DNA of 64,000 nt from Tateyamaria sp. syn59 (lineage in GTDB: Bacteria; Pseudomonadota; Alphaproteobacteria; Rhodobacterales; Rhodobacteraceae), in the NCBI RefSeq assembly GCF_007995245.1, contig NZ_VCBA01000003.1, positions 375,184 through 439,183 on the forward strand, written 5' to 3'. A program made the translations under genes and the position numbers. The first letter of the stretch is position 1. Each line of letters opens with the position of its first letter. The notes under the pieces were generated by a model, which saw nothing but the letters and a program-made list of their open reading frames with translations, did not search any database and was not told the DNA's origin. This document shows positions 49,751 to 59,017 of this stretch, in pieces.

Positions 49751-52366
49751 ATGGCCAGTTTTTCCAAGCACGATGTGCGGCGTGGGATGAAAACTCTGCG
49801 CTGGCCGCTTGCGTTGACCCGCGCGGGCATGTTTGCCGAGTCGTTCTGGCAAGCCACGTGGCCCTTGGCGACGGTGGTTTTGGCGGTGCTGGCGGTTCTG
49901 ATGCTGGGGTTGCAAGATACCGTGATGGTCGAGCTTGTTTGGGTTGCGGCGGTGGCTGCGACGGCGGCTGGCCTTGGAACGCTGGTCTATGCGTTGCGCA
50001 CCTTCCGTATTCCGACCCGCGACGCAGCCCTCGTTCGGCTGGATGAAACGCTGCCGGGGCGTCCGATCCAGGCGCTGATGGACGAACAGGCCATCGGGGA
50101 TGACGATGCGGCCTCCGCCGCGGTCTGGCGCGCGCACCAGGCGCGCATGGCCGAGCGTGCCGCACGCGCGCAACCGGTGCCTGCCGATCTGAGGATCGCA
50201 CGGCGCGACCCCTACGCGCTGCGCTATGTGGCTGTCTTGATTTTTGCCGTGGCGGTGATTTTCGGGTCGATCTGGCGCGTCGGCTCTGTCGCCCACATGG
50301 CGCCAGGCGGCGCCGATGGTCTGGCCACCGGCCCTGTCTGGGAGGGCTGGGCTGAAAGCCCGCGCTACACCGGGCGGCCCACGATATACCTGAACGACAT
50401 TGCCGAGGGCCCGCTGGAGGTGCCTGCCGGGTCGCTGATTACCTTGCGGCTTTATGGTGAAGTCGGGGCGCTGACCGTGGCCGAGACCGTGTCCGGCCGG
50501 ATTGGTGAAGTGCCCCCCGCCTCTGCGCCCGAGCAGGACTTTACCGTCAACCGCTCGGGTGAAATTGCGATCAACGGCCCTGGCGGGCGCACCTGGTCCG
50601 TCGCGGTGCTGCCGGATGAAGCGCCGCGGATCGAGGTACTTGATAGCCCCGAGACGACCGCGCTGGGCGAGATGACGCTGCCCTATGCCGCCTCTGACGA
50701 CTATGGGGTCGAAGCGGGCGAAGCGCGCTTTGCGCTTGATCTGCCAGAGGTGGACCGCCGTCATGGGCTGGCCATCGAGCCGGAAAGCCGGCCTGACATC
50801 ACGGTGTCCCTGCCGATGCCTTTCACCGGGGATCGGAGGGAGTTTGAAGAGGCGCTGGTCGAGGATTTTTCGGAACATCCATGGGCCAACCTGCCTGTGA
50901 CGGTTGTGATGACTGCGCTTGATGCAGCCGAACAGCAATCGGAAACCGCACCGTTCCAGATGACCCTGCCGGGGCGGCGTTTTTTCGACCCGCTGGCCGC
51001 GTCGATCATTGAACAGCGGCGCGATCTGCTTTGGTCCAAGGACAACGGCACCCGCGTGGCGCAGATCCTGCGCGCCGTGGCGCACCGGCCGGATGACGTG
51101 TTCCGCCGCGAGGTGGATCAGCTGCGCCTGCGCCGTGTCATCAGTAAGCTTGAGCTCTTTGCCAGCTACGGTCTGACCGACGAAAAGCAGGATGAGATTT
51201 CGCGTGACATGTGGGATCTGGCCCTTGGCATCGAAGAGGGCGATCTGGCCGACGCGCTGGAACGTCTGCGCCGCGCGCGCGAGCGTCTGGAGCAGGCGAT
51301 GCGCGATGGGGCGAGCCCCGCCGAGATCGAAGAGTTGATGCGCGAGCTGCGTCGCGCCACCGACGACTACATGCAGCAGCTGTCGCGGCAGGCCGAGTTG
51401 GACCGCCAGAACAATGAGGAAAACCCGCGCAATCAGCAGCAGTCGCAGAACCAGATGCAGATGACGCAGGACGACATCCAGCGCATGATGGACCGCATTC
51501 AGGAGCTGATGGAACAGGGCCGCATGGCCGAGGCCGAGCAGGCCCTGCGTGAGTTGCAGGAGATGCTGGAGAACATGCAGGTCACCCAAGGGCAGGGTGG
51601 CGAGGGCCAAAGCCCCGGTGAGCAGGCCATGGAAGGTCTGGCCGAGACGCTGCGCGAGCAGCAGGGGTTGAGTGACCAGGCGTTCCGCGACTTGCAGGAA
51701 CAGTTCAACCCCAACGCTCAGGCCGGTGAAAGTCAGCAGAACGAGGGCCGCGATGGCGGTGCGGGCCGCGGGCAAGAGCACAGCCAGGGCGGTCAGGGTC
51801 AGGGCCAGCAAGGCGACACTGAGCAAGGCGGCGAAGGTGACCAGCAAGCCGATGGCCAAGGTCAGGGCCAGGAAGGCTCGCTTGCCGACCGTCAACAGGC
51901 GCTGCGCGATGAATTGCGCCGCCAGCAGGGCAGCCTGCCGGGTTCCGGCACGCCGGAAGGTGACGCGGCCCGTGATGCGCTGGACCGTGCCGGCCGCGCC
52001 ATGGACGGCGCCGAAGAGGCCCTGCGCCAGCGCGACTTTGCCGACGCCATCGACAACCAGAGCCAGGCCATGGAGGCCCTGCGCGAAGGCATGCGCGCTC
52101 TTGGCGAAGCGATGCAGCAGGAGCAGCAGGACGCCCAGCAGGGCCAGGGCACGTCCGAGAGCGACCGCCGGGCCGAAGCGCGCGATCCGCTGGGCCGCGA
52201 GCCGGGATCGAACGGGTCGGTTGGCACCGAAGAGGGTCTGTTGCAGGGCGAAGACGTGTACCGCCGGGCCCGTGACCTGCTGGACGAGATCCGCCGCCGG
52301 TCCGGCGAAGGTGAGCGTCCGGATGTTGAGCTGGATTACCTCAAGCGTCTGCTTGACCGCTTCTAG
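49751..52366 (+). CDS. TIGR02302 family protein (DUF4175), membrane-anchored, coiled coil
   Basis: The 871-residue protein has three N-terminal hydrophobic segments (~36-54, 59-80 and 158-175), a large beta-rich middle and a C-terminal half of coiled coil and low complexity. The C-terminal part includes Met/Gln-rich helices (~555-600) and a Gly/Gln/Glu tract (~675-715: GGQGQGQQGDTEQGGEGDQQ). This is the layout of the alphaproteobacterial TIGR02302 family, whose role is unknown but probably at the envelope. It is followed by a convergent zinc-ribbon gene 3 bp away and lies close to ftsEX. Confidence 0.88.
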   Translation: MASFSKHDVRRGMKTLRWPLALTRAGMFAESFWQATWPLATVVLAVLAVLMLGLQDTVMVELVWVAAVAATAAGLGTLVYALRTFRIPTRDAALVRLDETLPGRPIQALMDEQAIGDDDAASAAVWRAHQARMAERAARAQPVPADLRIARRDPYALRYVAVLIFAVAVIFGSIWRVGSVAHMAPGGADGLATGPVWEGWAESPRYTGRPTIYLNDIAEGPLEVPAGSLITLRLYGEVGALTVAETVSGRIGEVPPASAPEQDFTVNRSGEIAINGPGGRTWSVAVLPDEAPRIEVLDSPETTALGEMTLPYAASDDYGVEAGEARFALDLPEVDRRHGLAIEPESRPDITVSLPMPFTGDRREFEEALVEDFSEHPWANLPVTVVMTALDAAEQQSETAPFQMTLPGRRFFDPLAASIIEQRRDLLWSKDNGTRVAQILRAVAHRPDDVFRREVDQLRLRRVISKLELFASYGLTDEKQDEISRDMWDLALGIEEGDLADALERLRRARERLEQAMRDGASPAEIEELMRELRRATDDYMQQLSRQAELDRQNNEENPRNQQQSQNQMQMTQDDIQRMMDRIQELMEQGRMAEAEQALRELQEMLENMQVTQGQGGEGQSPGEQAMEGLAETLREQQGLSDQAFRDLQEQFNPNAQAGESQQNEGRDGGAGRGQEHSQGGQGQGQQGDTEQGGEGDQQADGQGQGQEGSLADRQQALRDELRRQQGSLPGSGTPEGDAARDALDRAGRAMDGAEEALRQRDFADAIDNQSQAMEALREGMRALGEAMQQEQQDAQQGQGTSESDRRAEARDPLGREPGSNGSVGTEEGLLQGEDVYRRARDLLDEIRRRSGEGERPDVELDYLKRLLDRF

Positions 52367-52369
52367 GTC

Positions 52370-53179
52370 CTATTCGGGTGTGCTGGCTGTCAGGTTGTCC
52401 AGCCATGTCAGCCCGGCTGCGACCTGACCATCCAGCCAGACCCGCGCGCTGTCGACCTGCGCCACATAGGAGCTGAGCAAGGGGTCGGCCTGCGGCACGC
52501 TGCGTGCGATGTCGGGGGCAAAGACGTAGATCACCAGCAGCACGACGGCCAGCAGGATCATCAGCAGAAAGCCGCGGCGGAAGCCGGAGCGGCTCTGCGC
52601 GGCCTCGGCAGGGTCTGCTGCCATGTCTGCGGCGGGCGCGGTTTCCCTGTCCCCGGTTGAGCGCAGGGTCGAGTTGATCTCTTCGATGTCGGGCAAGAGG
52701 TCACGGCGCGACCCGATTGCGGCGGCAGTGGCTGCCGCCTCCGACACCTGCTCGGGTGCGGGGTCTTCGCCGCGCATCCGGGACATGCGTGCGCGGGCCT
52801 CGCGGGCGCGGCGGTCACCATCCGCCTCTGCGCTGTCGAGGCCAAGTTCCGGCTGACTTTCCAACGCTTCGGCCTCGCTTGCGCGGGCCTTGCTCTCGAC
52901 TTCGGCCTCCTCGCGCAGGATGTCGGCGACGGATGGATCAAGCTCGCGGCGCTTGGGTTCGGGGGCCTCAGTGCGCTCTTCCTCTTCGGCGGGCTCGTCA
53001 TCGGCTGGCACCTGATCGACCGGCCCCTCGTCGGCATCCGTGTCGTCGGGCATGTGATCGGGGTGGTGCTGAAACCAGGTCTGCCCGCAGTTCGAGCACT
53101 GCACGTCGCGCCCCTCAGCCGGGATAACGTCATCCACAACTTCGTATTGCGCATCGCAATTGGGACAAATCAGCCGCAT
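52370..53179 (-). CDS. Zinc-ribbon, single-pass membrane protein
   Basis: The 269-residue protein starts with an MJ0042-type zinc ribbon (MRLICPNCDAQYEVVDDVIP, then VQCSNCGQTWFQ; CxxC at 5-8 and 29-32). A long acidic, probably disordered region follows (~40-190), and one transmembrane helix lies at ~198-217 (GFLLMILLAVVLLVIYVFAP). The zinc ribbon would be cytosolic. Function unknown; the family is widespread in alphaproteobacteria, often near ftsEX. Its stop lies 3 bp from that of the TIGR02302 gene. Confidence 0.85.
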   Translation of the reverse strand: MRLICPNCDAQYEVVDDVIPAEGRDVQCSNCGQTWFQHHPDHMPDDTDADEGPVDQVPADDEPAEEEERTEAPEPKRRELDPSVADILREEAEVESKARASEAEALESQPELGLDSAEADGDRRAREARARMSRMRGEDPAPEQVSEAAATAAAIGSRRDLLPDIEEINSTLRSTGDRETAPAADMAADPAEAAQSRSGFRRGFLLMILLAVVLLVIYVFAPDIARSVPQADPLLSSYVAQVDSARVWLDGQVAAGLTWLDNLTASTPE

Positions 53180-53327
53180 TTCGGTTCCTGCCTCGACTTT
53201 TAGTACTCACCATATGTTGTAGGGCCTATTCAGAAAAGACATAACTGCGCGGGCCGCACCCCAAGCATTCAGATTGAATCCGGCATGGTGCTGAGGCACA
53301 ACAGGTCGCAAAGGGGCGGGGGCGCAC

Positions 53328-54005
53328 GTGATCGAGCTGGAAAATGTGGCGTACAGCTATGGCGGCGGTGAGCTTTTGTCCGACATCTCGGTCAAGCTGG
53401 CGCCGGGATCGTTCCATTTCCTGACCGGTCCATCGGGCGCGGGCAAGACCACGCTTTTGAAGCTGTGCTATGGCGCGCTGTTGCCGACCTCGGGCCTTGT
53501 GCGCCTGTTCGACCGCGATGTGCGCAGCCTGCAGCGCGATGATATCGCCAAGGTGCGGCGGCGCGTGGGTGTCGTGCATCAGGACGTGCAATTCCTCGAT
53601 CACTTGCCGGTGTCGGACAACGTCGCGCTGCCCCTGACAGTATCCGGGCGTCAGGCTGACACCGCCAACGGCGATCTTGAGGAGCTGATGACCTGGGTTG
53701 GCCTGACCCAGAGGGCCACTGCGCTGCCGCCCGAGCTTTCGGGTGGTGAACGCCAGCGTGCGGCGCTGGCGCGCGCCGTCATCATGTCGCCCGATGTCGT
53801 CCTTGCGGACGAGCCTACGGGCAATGTCGATTGGGACATGTCGCAGCGCTTGCTGACCCTGCTGGTCGAGCTCAACAAGATGGGTAAGACGGTGCTGATT
53901 GCCACCCATGACCTGTCGCTCATCCGCGCGGCCAAGGCACAGGTGCAGGCGCGTGTCTTGCGCATTTCGAACCGGCGGGTGCAATTGGCGGGGGCAGATC
54001 TGTGA
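53328..54005 (+). CDS. ftsE: Cell division ATP-binding protein FtsE
   Basis: The 225-residue ABC ATPase works with FtsX at the division septum, controlling peptidoglycan hydrolases. It starts at GTG (MIELENVAYSYGGGELL) and has Walker A TGPSGAGKTTLLKLCYG (~36-45), signature LSGGERQRAALARA and Walker B VVLADEPTGNVD. GGGGCGGGGG precedes the GTG. The stop overlaps the ftsX start. Confidence 0.94.
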   Translation: MIELENVAYSYGGGELLSDISVKLAPGSFHFLTGPSGAGKTTLLKLCYGALLPTSGLVRLFDRDVRSLQRDDIAKVRRRVGVVHQDVQFLDHLPVSDNVALPLTVSGRQADTANGDLEELMTWVGLTQRATALPPELSGGERQRAALARAVIMSPDVVLADEPTGNVDWDMSQRLLTLLVELNKMGKTVLIATHDLSLIRAAKAQVQARVLRISNRRVQLAGADL

Positions 54006-54907
54006 TGTTCAACATGCGGACCTTGCGCGCCCTTCTGGCCGGTGATCGCTATGCCGACCGGGTCGTTCCACCCACGGGATTTACCGCACAGCTGACGCTG
54101 TTCGTGTCCGGCGCCATGGCATTCCTGGCCGTCTTTGCCCTGGCGCTGTCGCTGGCCTCTGGCCGGTTGGCCGATCGGTGGGGGGACGAACTGGCGCGCA
54201 CGGCAACCATTCGCATCGTGGCCCCCGAAGACCAGCGTGCCATTCAGACGACCGCAGCGCTTGAGGTGCTGTCCACCACGCCGGGCGTGGCCGAGGCCCG
54301 CGCGCTGACCGATGAAGAGCAACAGGCGCTGCTTGCCCCGTGGTTCGGACAGGACCTGCCCCTTGATACGCTGCCGGTGCCCCGGTTGATCGAGATCGAG
54401 GCGACCGGAGAGGGATTTGACGCCACCGGCCTGCGCCTGCGTCTGGCGGCAGAGGTACCGGGCGCTGTCCTTGACGATCATGGCCGCTGGCGCGCGCCCC
54501 TTGTTTCTGCTGCCCAACGGTTGCGTCTGCTGGGCTGGACCGTTGCGCTGCTGATCATCGGGGCGGTTGCAGCGATGGTGACGCTTGCCGCCAACGCAGC
54601 CCTTGCCGCCAATGCGCAGGTGATCGCGGTGCTGCGCCTTGTGGGAGCCACCGACAGTTACATCGCCAATGCGTTCGTGCGCCGTTTCACATTGCGCGCT
54701 TTGGCAGGCTCGGCCGTGGGGGTCGGCCTGGGGGTGCTGACCGTGTGGCTGATGCCATCCGGGAGCGAGGCCCCCGGTTTTCTGACGGGCCTGGGTTTTC
54801 AGGGCGCGGGCTGGCTCGTGCCCCTTCTTCTGCCTGTGATTTGCGGGTGCGTCGCCCTTCTTGCCACGGCCTATGCCGCCAGCCGCGCCCTAAGGACACT
54901 GACATGA
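54005..54907 (+). CDS. ftsX: Cell division protein FtsX
   Basis: The 300-residue inner-membrane protein has one N-terminal helix (~33-55), an extracytoplasmic domain (~60-170) and three C-terminal helices (~178-200, 225-250 and 265-290). The region AVLRLVGATDSYIANAFVRRF is the FtsX/MacB permease signature. It partners FtsE in septal wall remodelling. The ATG at 54005 gives a TGATG overlap with ftsE; a GTG at 54002 is possible. Its stop overlaps the acyltransferase start (ATGA). Confidence 0.92.
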   Translation: MFNMRTLRALLAGDRYADRVVPPTGFTAQLTLFVSGAMAFLAVFALALSLASGRLADRWGDELARTATIRIVAPEDQRAIQTTAALEVLSTTPGVAEARALTDEEQQALLAPWFGQDLPLDTLPVPRLIEIEATGEGFDATGLRLRLAAEVPGAVLDDHGRWRAPLVSAAQRLRLLGWTVALLIIGAVAAMVTLAANAALAANAQVIAVLRLVGATDSYIANAFVRRFTLRALAGSAVGVGLGVLTVWLMPSGSEAPGFLTGLGFQGAGWLVPLLLPVICGCVALLATAYAASRALRTLT

Positions 54908-55635
54908 TCCAATACATTCGTTCGCTCGTCTTTATGGGCCAGATCTATGTCATGATGCTGGTCATCGGGTTGCTTTGGGCCCCCTATGCCATCGTCAGCA
55001 AGCATGGCGCCCGGTCCGCCTGCAAGACCTACAGCCGCTATGTTTTCTGGTCGATGCGCTGGATGGTCGGGCTCCGGGCCGAGGTGCGGGGCGAGGTGCC
55101 GTCGGGCGAGGTGTTGATCGCGTCCAAGCACCAGTCCTTTCTGGACATCATGATGATCTTCACCGCGTTGCCGTCAGCCAAGTTCATCATGAAACGGTCG
55201 ATCCTGTGGACGCCGGTCATCGGGCTTTATGCCAAGCGCCTGGAATGTGTGCCGGTGGATCGGGGCAAGCGCGGGGCCGCCATTTCCAAGATGGTCAAGG
55301 ATGTTGAGGCCGGGCGCGCGACGCCGGGCCAGTTGATCATTTATTCCCAGGGCACGCGGGTCGCGCCAGGGGTCAAGGCGCCCTATAAGGTGGGTACCGC
55401 GGTGCTCTATGAGCAGCTGGGCCAGCCGTGCGTGCCCGTGGCCACCAATGTCGGCGTGTTCTGGCCGCGCACCGGCGTGCTGCGCAAACCGGGCACCGCC
55501 GTGGTCGAGTTTCTGCCCGCCATGCCGGATGGTATGCCCAAGGATGATTTCCTCGCGCATCTGGAACAGACGGTCGAGGTGCGGTCGGACGCGCTGATGC
55601 GTGAAGGAGGGTTTGATCCCGATGGAGTTCATTGA
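54904..55635 (+). CDS. plsC: Lysophospholipid (1-acyl-glycerol-3-phosphate) acyltransferase
   Basis: The predicted 243-residue membrane-associated enzyme has two N-terminal hydrophobic helices and the acyltransferase block I KHQSFLD (HX4D, ~76-82). Block III reads IYSQGTRVAPG (~143-153), with Gln where most PlsC proteins have Glu. It adds the second acyl chain in phosphatidic acid synthesis. The ATG at 54904 overlaps the ftsX stop, and the longer frame to 54745 lies inside ftsX. Its 3' end overlaps the next gene by 14 bp. Confidence 0.88.
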   Translation: MIQYIRSLVFMGQIYVMMLVIGLLWAPYAIVSKHGARSACKTYSRYVFWSMRWMVGLRAEVRGEVPSGEVLIASKHQSFLDIMMIFTALPSAKFIMKRSILWTPVIGLYAKRLECVPVDRGKRGAAISKMVKDVEAGRATPGQLIIYSQGTRVAPGVKAPYKVGTAVLYEQLGQPCVPVATNVGVFWPRTGVLRKPGTAVVEFLPAMPDGMPKDDFLAHLEQTVEVRSDALMREGGFDPDGVH

Positions 55636-56224
55636 AAATATCCCTGCGCTCGAAGCGCTTTATGGCACGCCGGGGGCCGCCTCGCTGCGCAAGGTGGCCG
55701 ATCACCTGACGCCGCTTTATGCCCGTTGGATCGACAAATCCCGCTTTGTCGTGCTGACCACCGTTGGCCCGGAGGGCACTGATGGCAGCCCACGCGGGGA
55801 CGATGGCCCGGTTGTGCTGCAGCTTGACCCGCAAACCCTGGCTCTGCCCGACTGGCGTGGCAATCAACGGCTCGACAGTCTGCGCAACATCGTGGCGGAC
55901 GGGCGCGTCTCGTTGATGTTCATGGTGCCCGGATCGAACACCGTGGTGCGGGTGAACGGGGTGGCGAAACTGACGGCGGATGAAGATCTGCGCGCGCGGT
56001 TCGAACAAAAAGGCCGGCATCCGGCGACGGTGATCGTGATCAAGGTAGGGGAAGTCTATACCCAGTGCGCGCGGGCTCTGATCCGGGCCGGGCTGTGGTC
56101 GCGCAATGATGCGGAGGGGCTGCCGACACCTGGCGAGATACTGGCGGAGGTGTCGCAGGGCGAAGAAGGCGGCAAGCCCTATGACGACGCATGGCCCGAG
56201 CGCGCTGCCCGGACCATGTGGTGA
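55622..56224 (+). CDS. Pyridoxamine 5'-phosphate oxidase-like FMN-binding protein
   Basis: The predicted 200-residue protein has the split-barrel FMN-binding fold: RFVVLTTVGPEGTDGSPRGD (~41-60) and ADGRVSLMFMVPGSNTVVRVNG (~91-112), matching the PPOX family TIGR04025 type. It probably binds FMN or F420-like flavin and reduces a small molecule; the substrate is unknown and PNPOx activity itself is unlikely. The ATG at 55622 follows GGAGGG. It overlaps plsC by 14 bp. Confidence 0.87.
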   Translation: MEFIENIPALEALYGTPGAASLRKVADHLTPLYARWIDKSRFVVLTTVGPEGTDGSPRGDDGPVVLQLDPQTLALPDWRGNQRLDSLRNIVADGRVSLMFMVPGSNTVVRVNGVAKLTADEDLRARFEQKGRHPATVIVIKVGEVYTQCARALIRAGLWSRNDAEGLPTPGEILAEVSQGEEGGKPYDDAWPERAARTMW

Positions 56225-56263
56225 CGTCATGCAGTCTGTCCCCGCGGGGACAGGGTGTGTGGC

Positions 56264-56764
56264 TTAGGGCAACAGCACCTGGTCAATGGCGTGGATCACG
56301 CCGTTCGATGCAAAGATGTCAGGCTGAATGACGTTGGCGCCGTTCACGGTCACGCCCGAGCCGAACTTGCCCACGATGCCGTTCACATCCAGCGTCCCGC
56401 CCTGAACGGTGGTCACGTTCTGACGCGTGCCCAGCACGTCGCCTGCGGTGATCTGGCCTGGCACGACGTGATAGGTCAGGATGTTGACGAGCTGGTCCTT
56501 GTTCTCTGGCAACAGCAGGCTGTCGACTGTGCCTGCGGGCAGCGCGGCAAAGGCGTCGTTCGTGGGGGCAAAGACGGTGAAGGGGCCGGGGCCCTTGAGC
56601 GTATCGACGAGGCCCGCTGCCGATACGGCGGCCACGAGTGTCGAGAAGTTCGGATCGCCCGAGGCGACGTCCACGATGTCGGGGTCTTGCGGCTGCGCGC
56701 AGGCGCCAAGGGTGACAAGGGCGGCGCCGCCCCCGATCAGTTTCAATGTGCTACGACGATCCAT
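56264..56764 (-). CDS. Fasciclin-domain lipoprotein
   Basis: The predicted 166-residue secreted lipoprotein has lipobox TLGAC (Cys ~22) after an [15 protein letters not shown] signal. It carries a single fasciclin (FAS1) domain from ~35 to the end, with [25 protein letters not shown] and the final [16 protein letters not shown]1 proteins mediate adhesion or envelope contacts. The RR near the start raises the alternative of Tat export. The ATG at 56764 follows AGAGGA. Confidence 0.9.
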   Translation of the reverse strand: MDRRSTLKLIGGGAALVTLGACAQPQDPDIVDVASGDPNFSTLVAAVSAAGLVDTLKGPGPFTVFAPTNDAFAALPAGTVDSLLLPENKDQLVNILTYHVVPGQITAGDVLGTRQNVTTVQGGTLDVNGIVGKFGSGVTVNGANVIQPDIFASNGVIHAIDQVLLP

Positions 56765-57080
56765 GGTGATGTCCTCTGTCTTTCCTAATTCATCAGGGCC
56801 TGAAAGCGGCCTCTCTATGAAAGGAGTGCCGCGGCATTGAAAACAATGGCGGTTCACGCCCTCCCGTGTGGGAAACTTTGGGTTCGGCAGAAAAGTTCCC
56901 CTGCGTATGGATTGGATCGGCGGAAATGTGCCCGATCTGGCGGATCGGATTTCTTTGTTGGACGTCGCGGGCGTCTTGCTGAGCGGGATTTACGTCGAAT
57001 GCAAGGCAAGTACCGGCGCGCATTTAACGGGGTGCAAAGTTTGGTGCCATATCCGTTCGGAGCAATCGAAAGGATATTGT
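56765..57080. other. Divergent intergenic region
   Basis: The 316-bp stretch between the fasciclin gene (minus) and a lipoprotein gene (plus) has no gene I can support. It holds a near-perfect inverted repeat, GGGAAACTTT (56870-56879) with AAAAGTTCCC (56891-56900), a possible hairpin or operator. Promoter elements for either gene were not clear. Confidence 0.4.
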
Positions 57081-57452
57081 ATGTTCAAAGTAACCAGTGC
57101 CGTTGTTATGACACTTGCCCTTGCCGTCGCGGGGTGTGCGCAAAAGGCGGAGGATGTCGGGGCGACTTATGTCTCCCCCCTGCAATTCCAGAGCCTGAAT
57201 TGTACCCAGTTGCGGCAGGAAGCCACTCGGGTGAGCCTGCGCGCGTCGGAAGTGGCAGGCACGCAAGATAAGAAGGCAAAGGACGATGCCACCGCGACAG
57301 CGGTCGCACTTGTGCTGTTCTGGCCCGCCGCGTTTTTCATCAAGGGCGACAAGGCCACCGCGGCGGAACTGGGCCGCCTGAAGGGAGAGATGCAGGCGTT
57401 GGAAACCGCAAGCACGCGCCGCGGATGCGGTGTGACGTTTCGCGAAGGGTAA
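57081..57452 (+). CDS. Small lipoprotein (unknown)
   Basis: The 123-residue precursor has lipobox AVAGC (Cys ~18) and a mature part with a coiled-coil-like helix (LNCTQLRQEATRVSLRASEV). A hydrophobic VALVLFWPAAFFIKG segment (~74-88) and a C-terminal helix follow. The pattern is seen in small alphaproteobacterial envelope lipoproteins of unknown role. The ATG at 57081 has AAAGGA upstream; the longer frame to 56868 has no family support. A Rho-independent terminator follows 15 bp later. Confidence 0.78.
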   Translation: MFKVTSAVVMTLALAVAGCAQKAEDVGATYVSPLQFQSLNCTQLRQEATRVSLRASEVAGTQDKKAKDDATATAVALVLFWPAAFFIKGDKATAAELGRLKGEMQALETASTRRGCGVTFREG

Positions 57453-57466
57453 AGAGCGCGAGGTGT

Positions 57467-57494
57467 CGCGGGCCATTTTGGCCCGCGCCTTTTC
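57467..57494 (+). terminator. Rho-independent terminator after the small lipoprotein gene
   Basis: The 8-bp stem CGCGGGCC / GGCCCGCG with loop ATTTT is followed by CCTTTTCC. It is 15 bp downstream of the lipoprotein stop and in the right orientation. Confidence 0.75.
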
Positions 57495-57536
57495 CTACGC
57501 TGCGACGCGGCTGTGCTACTCCCGGCGCGCGACCGT

Positions 57537-57557
57537 CTAAAAGGCGGCGCCTTTTAG
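57537..57557 (-). terminator. Hairpin overlapping the lpd stop codon
   Basis: Arms CTAAAAGGC and GCCTTTTAG (9 bp, 3-base loop) overlap the TAA of lpd. The U-rich right arm makes it a plausible terminator for lpd on the minus strand; it is palindromic enough to work both ways. Confidence 0.65.
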
Positions 57558-58942
57558 CTGTGGATCGGACCCAGGCCGCATGCGAGGGCGGCTTCGCGCA
57601 CTGCCTCTGAATAGGTCGGGTGCGCGTGGCATGTCAGCGCCAGGTCCTCCGCTGAGGCGCCGAATTCCATCGCCACGCAGACCTCGTGGATCAGATCGCC
57701 TGCGCTTGGTCCAATGATGTGCGCGCCCAGGATGCGGTCGGTTTCGGCATCGGCGAGAATTTTGACGAACCCGTCAGCGGCGAAGTTCGCCTTGGCCCGG
57801 CCGTTGCCCATGAAGCTGAACTTGCCCGCCTTGTACGCATGGCCCGCGTCTTTCAGCTGCTCTTCGGTCTTGCCGACATTGGCAACCTCCGGGTGCGTAT
57901 AGATCACGCCGGGGATCACACCGTAGTTCACGTGCCCATGCTTGCCCGCGACCTGCTCGGCGGCGGCCATGCCTTCGTCCTCGGCCTTGTGGGCGAGCAT
58001 CGGCCCTTCGATCACATCGCCAATGGCGTAGATGCCGGGGATGTTGGTCTGCCAGTGCGCGTCGACGGCGATCTGGCCGCGCTCGGTCATCTTGACGCCA
58101 AGCGCGTCAAGGCCGAGGCCCTCGGTGTACGGTTTGCGACCAGTGGCGACGAGAACAACGTCGGCGTCCAGCTCGTGTTCACTGTCGTCCTTGCGCAGCT
58201 TGTAGTGGACCTTGGCCTTGTTCTTGGCAACCTCGACCGATTGGACGGCGGCGCCCATGGTGAAGCTGAGGCCCTGCTTGGTCATGATCTTCTGGAACTG
58301 GCGCTGCACTTCGGCGTCCATGCCAGGGGTGACAGCATCAAGGAATTCGATCACCTGCACCTCTGATCCCAGACGGCTGTAGACCGACCCAAGTTCCAGC
58401 CCGATCACGCCCGCGCCGATCACCACCATCTTCTTGGGGATCTTGCCCAGTTCCAGCGCACCGGTGGAGGACACGACGACTTTCTCGTCAATCTCGACGC
58501 CGGGCAATGTGGCGACGTCCGAGCCGGAGGCGATGATGATGTTCTTGGCCTCGTGGATCTCGTCGCCGACCTTGACCTTGCCCGCCTCGGGGATGGACCC
58601 CCAGCCCTTGAGCCAGTCGATCTTGTTCTTCTTGAACAGGAATTCCACGCCTTTGGTGTTCTGGCCGATCGTGTCGGTTTTGTATTCCAGCATCTGTTTC
58701 CAGTCGACCGACGGGCTTTTGCCCTTGAGCCCCATGGCGGCGAAGTTGTGTTCAGCCTCGTGCAGCATATGGGAGGCGTGCAGCAGGGCCTTCGAGGGGA
58801 TGCAGCCTACGTTCAAGCAGGTGCCGCCGAGGGTTTCCCGCCCCTCGACACAAGCGACTTTGAGGCCCAGTTGTGCGCAGCGGATGGCGCAGACATAGCC
58901 GCCCGGGCCGGAGCCGATAATGATTACGTCGTAAGAAGCCAT
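57554..58942 (-). CDS. lpd: Dihydrolipoyl dehydrogenase (E3)
   Basis: The 462-residue flavoprotein reoxidises lipoyl groups of 2-oxo-acid dehydrogenases. It has the FAD fold [20 protein letters not shown], the redox disulfide [16 protein letters not shown] (~39-54), the NAD fold [16 protein letters not shown] and the C-terminal His-Glu pair [12 protein letters not shown]. As the E3 gene near sucA-sucB it serves the 2-oxoglutarate dehydrogenase complex. A dispersed repeat lies between it and the upstream MAPEG gene, so it may have its own promoter. Confidence 0.95.
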   Translation of the reverse strand: MASYDVIIIGSGPGGYVCAIRCAQLGLKVACVEGRETLGGTCLNVGCIPSKALLHASHMLHEAEHNFAAMGLKGKSPSVDWKQMLEYKTDTIGQNTKGVEFLFKKNKIDWLKGWGSIPEAGKVKVGDEIHEAKNIIIASGSDVATLPGVEIDEKVVVSSTGALELGKIPKKMVVIGAGVIGLELGSVYSRLGSEVQVIEFLDAVTPGMDAEVQRQFQKIMTKQGLSFTMGAAVQSVEVAKNKAKVHYKLRKDDSEHELDADVVLVATGRKPYTEGLGLDALGVKMTERGQIAVDAHWQTNIPGIYAIGDVIEGPMLAHKAEDEGMAAAEQVAGKHGHVNYGVIPGVIYTHPEVANVGKTEEQLKDAGHAYKAGKFSFMGNGRAKANFAADGFVKILADAETDRILGAHIIGPSAGDLIHEVCVAMEFGASAEDLALTCHAHPTYSEAVREAALACGLGPIHS

Positions 58943-58971
58943 GAGTTTGGTCCTTTTGTTTTGCGGTCGGA

Positions 58972-59016
58972 CCGGGGCGCTGCCCCGGACCCCGCCGTAT
59001 TTGGAAAGAGAAGAAG
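58972..59016 (+). repeat. Dispersed hairpin/TATTT repeat upstream of lpd
   Basis: On the plus strand: a perfect 7-bp hairpin CCGGGGC-GCT-GCCCCGG, then ACCCCGCCGTATTTGGAAAGAGAAGAAG. It shares the hairpin, TATTT and terminal GAAG with the other copies but has diverged in sequence. It lies between the MAPEG and lpd genes. Confidence 0.55.
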
Positions 59017-59017
59017 A

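Noticed and set aside
49712-51895. 727-residue minus-strand frame
   Set aside because: It is antisense to the TIGR02302 gene, whose forward product matches a known family.
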